Part shown: positions 44,023-51,245 of the stretch, in pieces
How positions within the stretch are numbered: position 1 is the first letter of the stretch
Layout of the letters: every line of letters begins with the position of its first letter
Origin: JBLIRR01 sp049472395
GTDB taxonomy: Bacteria > SZUA-182 > DTGQ01 > JBLIRR01
Direction of reading: 5' to 3'
DNA: 51,245 nucleotides
NCBI GenBank assembly: GCA_049472395.1
Contig: JBLIRR010000044.1
Span: 1-51,245 of the forward strand
Notes under the pieces: model-generated
Told to the model about the DNA's origin: nothing
Seen by the model: the letters and a program-made list of their open reading frames with translations, nothing else
Databases searched by the model: none
Translations under genes and position numbers: made by a program

Positions 44023-45237
44023 CTATCCTGAAATAATCTTTACTCCTGCATTCTTGAGTATATCGAGGAACAAATCAGCCCTCGCGAGTCCTTCGCGGAA
44101 TTTGGAAGGAGGGGGAGCAGGATTTAATGAGGGATACCACACATCAGATCCGGCAAGAATTTTGCCGACTAAAATCCTCATATCTGATAAAACAGCTCTC
44201 GTGAGATCGACTTCCCCAAATACGCGCGTAGTTTCAGGACCGTGGTACGCAGAAAAAACATGACTTCCGGTAATAGCTCGGATTAAAGACATATGCGACC
44301 CTTGCCACATTGCGCAGCGCTGCCATAGGGTGATTCTGAATCGTGGTTCGATTATGCGGCGCGCAACAAGCTCTCGTATTCTATCTGGAAGAACTCTCTT
44401 GATTAAATTGTAGCTCCTGAGAAATTGATGCCACAAACCATCCACCGGATGGCAAAGACTCTCCCACTTAGGTGTCGTGAGGGCATCAGCAACTTGACCT
44501 TTCCAGAAAAGAACTTTACCATGTGTTTCCTGGCAGAGACGCTGCAGATCAGCTCCCCATCGGCAATGTTCAAGATTCATCCTGGAGCAATTTTCCGCTA
44601 TTTCAGCTCCCAATACATCCTCATCTTTTGTATCACAAAGCTTAATCACATCGATTTTAAGTTGGTTCTCAGATACGAACTGGCAAACAAGTTCATAGTT
44701 TGGCGGAGCGCTCGCTGCCATGACTGAATTTTCCCAAGGTAAAAGGAGGAGATTAAGACTATCTTTGCCACCGCACAATACAATATTCGTTGTACCTCTA
44801 TGTTGCTTCTCGATTCGCTTAACATCACTACGAATTGCTGAAGCCAGGTGATTGGCATACTCTGTTTCCGAAAACAAGGAGTTTGAGGAAATCATTGGAG
44901 CTCCTAATCGCGAGATTTCTCTATCTATAGACCCCGGCAACGGGAGATAAAAAAAATTCCGCTTCCTTGTTATATTTACCGCTTTAGGATTTAGTATCAC
45001 TTTACCTTTAAGGAGTATAAGGGACAAAGGCGAGAAGGAATAGGTGTCCCGGAAGTGATACACTGGGTAGAACCAAGGTTTATCGATAAAGTTTCCGCTC
45101 TTCCAGAGCAATGAGTCGCCTTCTCCCCATATGTCCCATTGCGATAGCGCGGATAGTGTCTTTACCCTGTCTTTTAATGCAGTTCGTACGCGCTCAATGT
45201 GTTCCCTCGCAGCTTTCTTCCTATACTCCATTACCAT
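44023..45237 (-). CDS. PP-loop ATPase protein, asparagine synthase-like
   Basis: This 404-residue protein has a PP-loop motif LCGGKDSLNLLL (about residues 158-169), where asparagine synthases and other ATP pyrophosphatases have SGGxDS. An N-terminal region (DIWGEGDSLLW, YPVYHFRDTYSF) looks like the divergent N-lobe of such proteins in glycan or peptide loci. No N-terminal catalytic Cys2 is present, so glutamine is probably not the ammonia donor. The role may be ATP-dependent amidation or ligation on a sugar. It lies alone between two plus-strand glycan blocks. Confidence 0.8.
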   Translation of the reverse strand: MVMEYRKKAAREHIERVRTALKDRVKTLSALSQWDIWGEGDSLLWKSGNFIDKPWFYPVYHFRDTYSFSPLSLILLKGKVILNPKAVNITRKRNFFYLPLPGSIDREISRLGAPMISSNSLFSETEYANHLASAIRSDVKRIEKQHRGTTNIVLCGGKDSLNLLLLPWENSVMAASAPPNYELVCQFVSENQLKIDVIKLCDTKDEDVLGAEIAENCSRMNLEHCRWGADLQRLCQETHGKVLFWKGQVADALTTPKWESLCHPVDGLWHQFLRSYNLIKRVLPDRIRELVARRIIEPRFRITLWQRCAMWQGSHMSLIRAITGSHVFSAYHGPETTRVFGEVDLTRAVLSDMRILVGKILAGSDVWYPSLNPAPPPSKFREGLARADLFLDILKNAGVKIISG

Positions 45238-45500
45238 TACTTTGAATTACTTAGATAAATTATTTACAATATAGCAGAATAATAAAGATAGAGGAAATTG
45301 TACCCCGGAAATTGAAAAAAGTAAAACTACATTGAAATTTTTAAAATAATATATCAACTTTATTTCATAATTATTTCAATAATAAATAATCTATACCCTT
45401 TGTGTTTAATGTTAAGAGGATTGGCGTAAATATTATATGTAGATGAAGTAAAATCTATGTTATAATTTTAAAAAATAAGTATTTTCACGAGCATGAGGAA
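45238..45500. other. Divergent intergenic region, AT-rich
   Basis: A TATAAT (45461-45466) with a weak upstream -35 (TGTAGA, 45438-45443) could drive the plus-strand GT4 gene. AGGA at 45495-45498 is its ribosome binding site, just before ATG 45501. Nothing clear was found for the minus-strand gene. Confidence 0.4.
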
Positions 45501-46739
45501 ATGAAGCCTTTGAGAATAGCATTTATTGTTTCTGAGTTTCCGGTATTGTCGGAAACCTTTATCCTAAACCAGATGACAGGCCTTTTGGATATGGGTCATG
45601 AGCTTACAATCTTTAGTGAACGGAATTCAAAAGCGAGTAAAGTTCATGAAGATATAAATAAATATAAGCTTTTAGAACGAGTCTATTATTCTAATATGCC
45701 GTCGAATAAAATTTCCCGTCTATTAAAAGCATTATATCTCATCCTGATAAATTTTTATAAGGCTCCGAGTATCATATTAAAATCATTGAATATATATAAA
45801 TACGGGAAGCCGGCCTCATCTTTAAGGCTATTATATAATATGATCCCTTTTTTAGATAAAGATTTTGATATCATTCATTGCCACTTTGGTCATAATGGGA
45901 TTATCGGCGCCTTGCTTAAGGATATTGGTGTGCAAGGGAAGATTGTTACGAGTTTTTACGGCTATGATTTACCAACATATGCTGAAAAGAACAACTATAA
46001 AATCTATGAAAACTTATTTCATAAAGGTGACATTTTTATAGGAATTTGCGATCATTTTAAAAAATCGTTGGTTAACTTAGGTTGTAATGAAAAAAAGATA
46101 ATAATACATCATTTAGGTGTGGATATTCAGAAGTTTCAGTTTTCCATAAGGAATATTAAAACAGGTGAACCCACTCGAATATTAACAATCGGAAGATTGG
46201 TAGAAAAAAAAGGGCTGGAATTTGTGATTAGAGCGCTCGCAAAAATACTCCAACACAATAAATCTATTAGATATTTAATAGCAGGAGAAGGTCCTTTGGA
46301 GAAAGAGTTAAAAAGAATATCTTTGCAATTAAATGTAGACCACGCCATTGAGTTTTATGGCGCTATTGAGCAAAAAGAAGTTATAAAGCTTTACAAGCAA
46401 GCCCATATTTTTATACTTCCAAGCATTACAGTACATTATGGTGAACAAGAAGGAACTCCAACTGTTTTAATGGAAGCTCAATCAACGGGCTTACCTGTAA
46501 TATCCACTTACCATAGCGGGATTCCAGAAGCTATTATTGATGGTAAATCTGGTTTCCTTGTTCCGGAAAAAGATATAGATGCTCTTGTCGAAAAATTAGA
46601 ATATCTTATTGAACACAAAGAATCGTGGCCAGAAATGGGAAAACGGGGGAGAAAACTAATTGAAGAGGAATATAATATCAAGAATTTAGTTCAAAAGTTA
46701 ATCGCTCTATATCAAAACGTAGTAGAGCAAGAAATATAA
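45501..46739 (+). CDS. Glycosyltransferase family 4, WcaL-like
   Basis: This 412-residue protein begins RIAFIVSEFPVLSETFILNQM, typical of colanic-acid-type WcaL and its relatives. The C-terminal domain has TIGRLVEKKGLEFVIRAL, AGEGPLEKELKRIS, and YGEQEGTPTVLMEAQSTG, with the two E residues of the GT4 sugar-binding site. It starts at ATG 45501 after a GAGGA ribosome binding site. It is followed by the export permease gene. Only the donor and linkage are unknown. Confidence 0.92.
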   Translation: MKPLRIAFIVSEFPVLSETFILNQMTGLLDMGHELTIFSERNSKASKVHEDINKYKLLERVYYSNMPSNKISRLLKALYLILINFYKAPSIILKSLNIYKYGKPASSLRLLYNMIPFLDKDFDIIHCHFGHNGIIGALLKDIGVQGKIVTSFYGYDLPTYAEKNNYKIYENLFHKGDIFIGICDHFKKSLVNLGCNEKKIIIHHLGVDIQKFQFSIRNIKTGEPTRILTIGRLVEKKGLEFVIRALAKILQHNKSIRYLIAGEGPLEKELKRISLQLNVDHAIEFYGAIEQKEVIKLYKQAHIFILPSITVHYGEQEGTPTVLMEAQSTGLPVISTYHSGIPEAIIDGKSGFLVPEKDIDALVEKLEYLIEHKESWPEMGKRGRKLIEEEYNIKNLVQKLIALYQNVVEQEI

Positions 46740-46778
46740 TGATTTATGAAAGAAGGGCAAAAGAAGGAGGGGATACAT

Positions 46779-47624
46779 ATGAGTGATGAAGTCGTCATAT
46801 ACGAACCTGATAACATACTTAAGGAAAGCTATTTATCAAGTTATAGATCGATAATGCGTGAGCTTATAGATAATAGATGGCTCACCTACCAGCTTTTTAA
46901 AAGAAATTTTACTGCTACATACAAGCAGTCACTTATTGGTGTATTCTGGACGTTTATAATGCCGCTTGTCAGTATTGGAACATTTATTATCTTGAACCAT
47001 TCTGGGGTTTTTAATACAGGAGATATAGAAGTTCCCTATCTCATTTTTGCGTTATTAGGAATGACAATCTGGCAAATATTTTCAACAGGTATAGTGGCAA
47101 CTGCAAATTCATTGACGAGTGCTGGCCCAATGGTAACGAAAATAAATTTTTCAAAAAAATCACTCGTTTTATCATCTATGGGTATGACGTTGGTTGTATT
47201 TCTCTTTCAGATTAGTATCATCATAATATTGTTTGTTGTGTACAAAATAATGCCGAGTAAAGGAATATTCTTATTTCCTGTTGTGATAGTTCCTTTATTA
47301 CTCCTTGTTATCGGGCTTGGTTTTATTTTAGCTCCTTTTAACTCTATTATTAACGACATAAGCAGAGCCCTTAATTTAATTGTGACATTCTTAATGTTTC
47401 TCACTCCTGTGTTATATGCAAAACCAAAAATTGGGATACTTACTCATATAACAAAATTTAATCCAATGTATTATTTTGTATCGGTGGGGAGAGATCTCAT
47501 ACTGAAAGGGAAGATTTCAGAGTTTAATGGTTTTATTATTTCATCTCTTATATCGGTAGTTATATTTATCGTTGCTTTAAAATTATTTCATTTAGCTGAA
47601 ACACGTGTTAGTGAACGTATCTAG
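46779..47624 (+). CDS. wzm: ABC-2 type polysaccharide export permease (Wzm-like)
   Basis: About 281 residues. An amphipathic N-terminal helix (LIDNRWLTYQLFKRNFTATY) precedes six predicted membrane helices (starting at SLIGVFWTFIMPL, then YLIFALLGMTIW, etc.), typical of Wzm/TagG exporters. Start ATG 46779 follows AAGGAGG at the right distance; ATG 46746 lacks such a signal. It should pair with the Wzt-like ATPase at 38398-39645, although the two genes are 7 kb apart and on opposite strands. Confidence 0.92.
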   Translation: MSDEVVIYEPDNILKESYLSSYRSIMRELIDNRWLTYQLFKRNFTATYKQSLIGVFWTFIMPLVSIGTFIILNHSGVFNTGDIEVPYLIFALLGMTIWQIFSTGIVATANSLTSAGPMVTKINFSKKSLVLSSMGMTLVVFLFQISIIIILFVVYKIMPSKGIFLFPVVIVPLLLLVIGLGFILAPFNSIINDISRALNLIVTFLMFLTPVLYAKPKIGILTHITKFNPMYYFVSVGRDLILKGKISEFNGFIISSLISVVIFIVALKLFHLAETRVSERI

Positions 47625-47641
47625 CTCGAGTCGATACAATT

Positions 47642-48859
47642 TTATCCGCCTTGCCCGATCACTTTTTCATAATATTGTAACAAATGCTGAATTGTCTTTT
47701 CGGGTGCCAGCTCATAAGCTTTTTCTTTGGCTCGTTGCCCAATATACTTTAGATCCTTCCTAGGCCAGACAGCTATAATTTTTTCCGCCAAGGAAACAGG
47801 ATCATTCGAGGGCACCAAAAATCCGTTTTCTCCCTCAGTGATAAGTTCATCGAAACTGGCCCCGATGGTACCGATAACTGGTTTTTCAAGGAGCATGGTT
47901 TCCATAAGGGTATTAGGGAGATTATCAATGAGAGATGGCAGGACGACAATCCGAGCATGGGATATGATGGGATAAAGCTGTTCATGTTTGATTTGATCGA
48001 AAAAGATGAGGCGGTGTGCGTAATCCCCAGCTCGTTGAATGGCGTAATCTTTCATCGAGGGTGCAAGCATCGAACTTACATCCTTTCCGACAAAGACGGC
48101 ATTAGCTTCTGGAAATGCCTCCAGAACCGCTGGTAAGGCTTGAGCCAGAATGTGAAAACCTTTATGAAGTTGATAACGCCCGAAGAAAAGGAGGTATTCT
48201 TTTCCCATAAGATTTTCGCGGTATATCTTCGGATCGAGTTCATAGGTTTCCTGGAAAATAGGAGTCCGGATGACTTCGACGTTGAAAATTTTTGCCTCTT
48301 CTTTGAGAATTTTCTGTAAGATTTGGCTGGGACTATAAATGAATCGGCTAAAGCGATACTGAAGCCATTCCAGCTTTTCAATCATTCTCATATCGAAAGT
48401 TCTCTCAATTTGGCCTAACTTATTCCAGACAGGTCGATAACAGGAGACATTGGTGACAAGAGGGATCGGGATAAGAAGACGGGAGAATAAACCGCACCCG
48501 TAAGAATTTGGGCATTGAATCAAGTCAAAAGGGAGCTTTTGGTGAACTTTTCGGATTCGCCTTGAGACGTGAAAACTGAAATTTAACCAAAGGGAGGTTT
48601 TAGCAAAGCTGTTGCGCCTCAATCGGTCGAACAACCTCTTGAATCTTCCTGAAGAGGAACTCCCTTGTACACGATGAATCTGTAATCCATTAAAATCAAA
48701 GGGAGGCTCATTCTTGTCGGAATGGGTAAAAATATGCACCTCATGCCCCCTTTCTGCAATAGAACGGAATTTTCGATAAAAATGATTGGCAACCCCTCCA
48801 CTGAAATACGGCTCAGTGATAAATTCCATGGTAATCACTGCGATACGTAACTTCTTCAA
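47642..48859 (-). CDS. Glycosyltransferase family 4 (tandem copy 1)
   Basis: This 405-residue protein begins RIAVITMEFITEPYFSGGVA and has FFGRYQLHKGFHILAQAL, VFVGKDVSSML, and PSLIDNLPNTLMETMLLEKPV with E-x7-E. It matches the upstream gene in order and motifs (EFxTEPxxxGG, NVSCYRPVWNKL versus RISSYSPLCNKL), so the two are recent tandem paralogues. It overlaps that gene by 4 bp (ATGA). Its end is convergent with Wzm. Confidence 0.92.
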   Translation of the reverse strand: MKKLRIAVITMEFITEPYFSGGVANHFYRKFRSIAERGHEVHIFTHSDKNEPPFDFNGLQIHRVQGSSSSGRFKRLFDRLRRNSFAKTSLWLNFSFHVSRRIRKVHQKLPFDLIQCPNSYGCGLFSRLLIPIPLVTNVSCYRPVWNKLGQIERTFDMRMIEKLEWLQYRFSRFIYSPSQILQKILKEEAKIFNVEVIRTPIFQETYELDPKIYRENLMGKEYLLFFGRYQLHKGFHILAQALPAVLEAFPEANAVFVGKDVSSMLAPSMKDYAIQRAGDYAHRLIFFDQIKHEQLYPIISHARIVVLPSLIDNLPNTLMETMLLEKPVIGTIGASFDELITEGENGFLVPSNDPVSLAEKIIAVWPRKDLKYIGQRAKEKAYELAPEKTIQHLLQYYEKVIGQGG

Positions 48860-50091
48860 TGAAAATATCTCCTTTGACCAGGTCGATGATTTGCAAGGAT
48901 TTCTTCATAGTATGCTTCAAGTTGCACAGCGACTCTTTCCGGAGCGAAAGTTTCTAAAGCTTTCTTTGCATTTATGGTAATTAAATTAATCTCTTTCCCG
49001 CTTAAAACTTTAATGAGGATATTCTCCAATGAGGTTATACTGCCAGGTTCAACAAGGAAACCGTTTTTTTCGTGCTCAATTATTCCATCAAAGCCTGTAC
49101 CCCGTGTACCTATGACGATTGCCCCCAAACCCATTGCCTCCAGACAGGCATTGGGAAGGTTATCAATGAGTGAAGGAAGAGTTATAACTGTTGCGCCTTG
49201 AATCACCGGATATAATTGAGAATGCGAAAGAGAATCGAAGAAATGCACTCTCTCATCGAGATTAGATAAAATGTTGTAAATATGCTTTCGCATCGACACA
49301 CTTCCAAAAGGAACATCCTTTCCTATAAACACAACATGCACATCAGGGAAGGATGGTAGAACGCGACAGAGAGTTTTTGCAAGGATGTGAGGCCCCTTGT
49401 GAGCTCCTAGACGGCCTGAAAAAAAAAGGATGTATTTCAAACCGGCAAGGTGCTTCGCATAAAATCCAAAGTCTAATTTTTTTGTTTCAAGGTAAAAGGG
49501 AGAAGGAATTATACGAATATCTTGTGCTCCCAACTTTTTTTTAACCATCTGCGCGATAATCTTACTTGGCGCAAAGATGTGCTGCGCGCGACGCAAGTGT
49601 AAAAATTCAAATTGTTCCAAAAGGCGGTAGTCCAGAAATTGTGCCCGACCCTGCAACTTGTTACAAAGGGGTGAGTAACTGGAGATGCGCACGACCATAG
49701 GGACTGGTAAAAATAAATGGGAAAAGAAGCCGCAACCATGAAGATTTGGCGTTTGAATAATATCCAGACGATCTTTGGCGCAAAATCTTTGCAAGCGGCG
49801 AAAGACTTGATAACTAAAATGAATCCATAGAACCGTTAATGATATTTTGCTAAAAGTCAATTTATTGAATTTCTTATGTTCCCCTTGACAAGGAATACGA
49901 TGAACAGGTAATCCTTCATATTCAAAATCAAAGTTTTCCCAACTTGTTTTCACATTCGGCGCATAGGTAAAGACATTTACCTCATGCCCACGTTCCATCA
50001 ATAATCGAGCCATGCGATGTGTATAATGACTAAGACCACCGGCATGATTGGGTTCTGTCACAAATTCAGTTGTAATAAATCCTATTCGCAT
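48856..50091 (-). CDS. Glycosyltransferase family 4 (tandem copy 2)
   Basis: This 411-residue protein begins RIGFITTEFVTEPNHAGGLS and has FFSGRLGAHKGPHILAKTL, VFIGKDVPFGS, and PSLIDNLPNACLEAMGLGAIV (E-x7-E motif). It is the paralogue of the downstream copy, first in the transcript, with a good promoter predicted at 50192-50220. Two paralogues in tandem suggest adjacent sugars of similar chemistry in the glycan. Confidence 0.92.
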   Translation of the reverse strand: MRIGFITTEFVTEPNHAGGLSHYTHRMARLLMERGHEVNVFTYAPNVKTSWENFDFEYEGLPVHRIPCQGEHKKFNKLTFSKISLTVLWIHFSYQVFRRLQRFCAKDRLDIIQTPNLHGCGFFSHLFLPVPMVVRISSYSPLCNKLQGRAQFLDYRLLEQFEFLHLRRAQHIFAPSKIIAQMVKKKLGAQDIRIIPSPFYLETKKLDFGFYAKHLAGLKYILFFSGRLGAHKGPHILAKTLCRVLPSFPDVHVVFIGKDVPFGSVSMRKHIYNILSNLDERVHFFDSLSHSQLYPVIQGATVITLPSLIDNLPNACLEAMGLGAIVIGTRGTGFDGIIEHEKNGFLVEPGSITSLENILIKVLSGKEINLITINAKKALETFAPERVAVQLEAYYEEILANHRPGQRRYFH

Positions 50092-50370
50092 AATCTAGTA
50101 TAAGATAAGTTTGGAGAGAGGACTTTTGTCTATTTGTCCTTACTTAATTATTTGATTTTATTAGTATATATTATATTAGTCTCTCTTTTTAAGTATAAGG
50201 TAAAAAAATAGGGAGGTCAAGAGGGATCATCCCATGATGAATTTATTCGACGCCATTTTTGACAAAAATTCATGACGTTACATAAAATATACGGACATAT
50301 CCCCCCTCTTTGATATAGGTACATAACCGATACCTCCTAAGCAATATTTTTTTTCTTATTTAATTAATTT
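50092..50370. other. Intergenic region upstream of the GT4 pair
   Basis: Apart from the predicted promoter, no gene. It separates the glycan block from the golvesin-domain gene, whose end lies at 50371. No clear terminator hairpin was found. Confidence 0.4.
50192..50220 (-). promoter_or_regulatory. Predicted sigma70-type promoter for the tandem GT4 genes
   Basis: On the minus strand TTGACC (50215-50220) and TATACT (50192-50197) are spaced 17 bp. The ATG at 50091 is about 95 bp downstream, leaving a 5' untranslated part. Confidence 0.5.
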
Positions 50371-51245
50371 TTAGTTAATCTTGGCAAAAAAGACCGCATC
50401 GGCAATTACATATCCATTGGCCTCATCGGTAAGCTGAACATAATTGCCTGTCCCTGCCTCAAGGTAAAATTGGCCGAGATATTCCCACCAATGGCCTTGA
50501 TAAAGCAAATCATCAGGTGTTTGCTGTTGATTCACAGAACCTACAGTCGTTTCAACATACTCGCCCGTTCCAGAATTATAATATCGGATTTTATAACGAG
50601 CATCAGTTGCTCTGTTCGTGCCTGCTTTCCAACATGTATACACCTCATAATTACCACTTTCCACAATATGGGGTCGAAACGTAAAGGTATTACTCCCTGA
50701 TCCAGCAGCATGATATTTTGCATTATCATTCCATGTACCATCTGTATTTGAAACATTGGTCCATGTACCCACAACTTCTGTCAGATCAAGATCAAGGTCA
50801 TCTACAATTGGATAAAAATTGGGGGGACAAGGAACATCATCCGCTTCAAACCAAACCGCATCTGCAATTACATAGCCAGTGGCCTGATCGCTAAGGCGCA
50901 CAAAGTTCTCTATACCAGCTTTCAGATAATAATTGCCAAAACAATACCAGCCCTCATAATCTCTTCGTTGATCTACCGTTATCATTTCCGTCTCATATTC
51001 CTCACTTACGTTATTATAATATTTAATAGTATAAGGAGCATCAGACGCTCTATTACTCCCTGCTTTCCACCATGCATGGATATTATAGTAACCATCCGCC
51101 GGAATTAAGGGTCTAAAAGTGAACGTATTACTTCCCGATCCACCACTATGAAATTGAGCACCATCATCCCACGTATTACTTGTATCGCCCACAAAGCTCC
51201 ATGTGCCAACTACATCGGAGGTACTCGCATCGAGGTTATCAACAT
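50371..51245 (-). CDS. Golvesin-domain protein, C-terminal part (5' end beyond window)
   Basis: The minus-strand frame is open to the window edge and ends at 50371. Two golvesin-like repeats are visible. The first reads GSGSNTFTFRPLIPADGYYN, AWWKAGSNRASDAPYTIKYY and TGYVIADAVWF. The second reads GSGSNTFTFRPHIVESGNYE, WKAGTNRATDARYKIRYY and NGYVIADAVFF. Each is about 130 residues and beta-rich. They match the repeats in the multihaem cytochrome (GSNRATNAPYT, GYVIADAV). The upstream part could carry haems, enzymes or more repeats. It ends with AVFFAKIN and has no anchor in view. Confidence 0.88.
   Translation of the reverse strand, partial: VDNLDASTSDVVGTWSFVGDTSNTWDDGAQFHSGGSGSNTFTFRPLIPADGYYNIHAWWKAGSNRASDAPYTIKYYNNVSEEYETEMITVDQRRDYEGWYCFGNYYLKAGIENFVRLSDQATGYVIADAVWFEADDVPCPPNFYPIVDDLDLDLTEVVGTWTNVSNTDGTWNDNAKYHAAGSGSNTFTFRPHIVESGNYEVYTCWKAGTNRATDARYKIRYYNSGTGEYVETTVGSVNQQQTPDDLLYQGHWWEYLGQFYLEAGTGNYVQLTDEANGYVIADAVFFAKIN

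Noticed and set aside
1..51245. CRISPR array, tRNA or rRNA genes
   Set aside because: I saw no regularly spaced direct repeats and no tRNA- or rRNA-like sequence by eye. A tRNAscan or Infernal run would be decisive.

Overview
The window looks like a fragment of a Gram-negative-type bacterial chromosome, probably from an uncultured anaerobe or microaerophile. The signs are an ABC-2/Wzt-type polysaccharide exporter, a Sec-exported multihaem cytochrome c of about 1750 residues, an orphan RnfC, a CooC-like ATPase and two cobalamin-binding radical SAM proteins. I cannot name a phylum from the sequence. Base composition changes along the window: about 1-6 kb is AT-rich, 6-23 kb is more balanced, 33-47.6 kb is very AT-rich, and 47.6-50 kb is more balanced again. 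This suggests at least two acquired blocks.

1-6.1 kb: accessory DNA that I read as the remains of an integron-like cassette array. It opens with the 3' end of a group II intron (maturase C-terminus, domain V/VI, 3' end near 718). Short genes for small membrane or exported proteins then alternate with four imperfect palindromes of related sequence. Their arms pair as attC-like sites and mostly leave one unpaired A at the same place. One palindrome carries a ~107-bp element bounded by two covarying hairpins, resembling a non-autonomous IS200/IS605-type insertion. Two genes here are decayed: a TIR-like or deoxyribosyltransferase-like protein on the minus strand, and a DUF3592 protein.

6.1-16.3 kb: a tightly packed plus-strand operon with many stop/start overlaps, making a surface glycan. 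It has an NAD-dependent epimerase, GT2 and GT4 glycosyltransferases, the CDP-glucose branch (rfbF, rfbG, an RmlC-like epimerase and a reductase, but no rfbH), two B12-binding radical SAM proteins and a membrane GT2.

16.7-23.1 kb: a promoter, then a PAS histidine kinase, a response regulator with a PAS domain, a b-type cytochrome, a free-standing RnfC, an IclR regulator, a CooC-like ATPase and GTP cyclohydrolase I, with almost no gaps. This looks like a redox-responsive electron-transfer module. It is followed at 23.2 kb by an exported cytochrome with 20 CXXCH motifs and several golvesin-type carbohydrate-binding-like domains, then an exported FN3/Ig-like repeat protein, then a 2-hydroxyacid dehydrogenase.

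32.8-50.1 kb: a second polysaccharide locus in mixed orientations. The minus strand carries a TrmJ-like rRNA/tRNA methyltransferase, an alpha/alpha-toroid protein, a GT4, an alkaline-phosphatase-superfamily enzyme, a methyltransferase and the Wzt ATPase. The plus strand carries GT2, methyltransferase, APH-like kinase, GT2, GT4 and the Wzm permease. The minus strand also has a PP-loop (asparagine-synthase-like) protein and two tandem paralogous GT4s. The window ends inside another golvesin-domain protein, so this domain flanks the second glycan locus on both sides.
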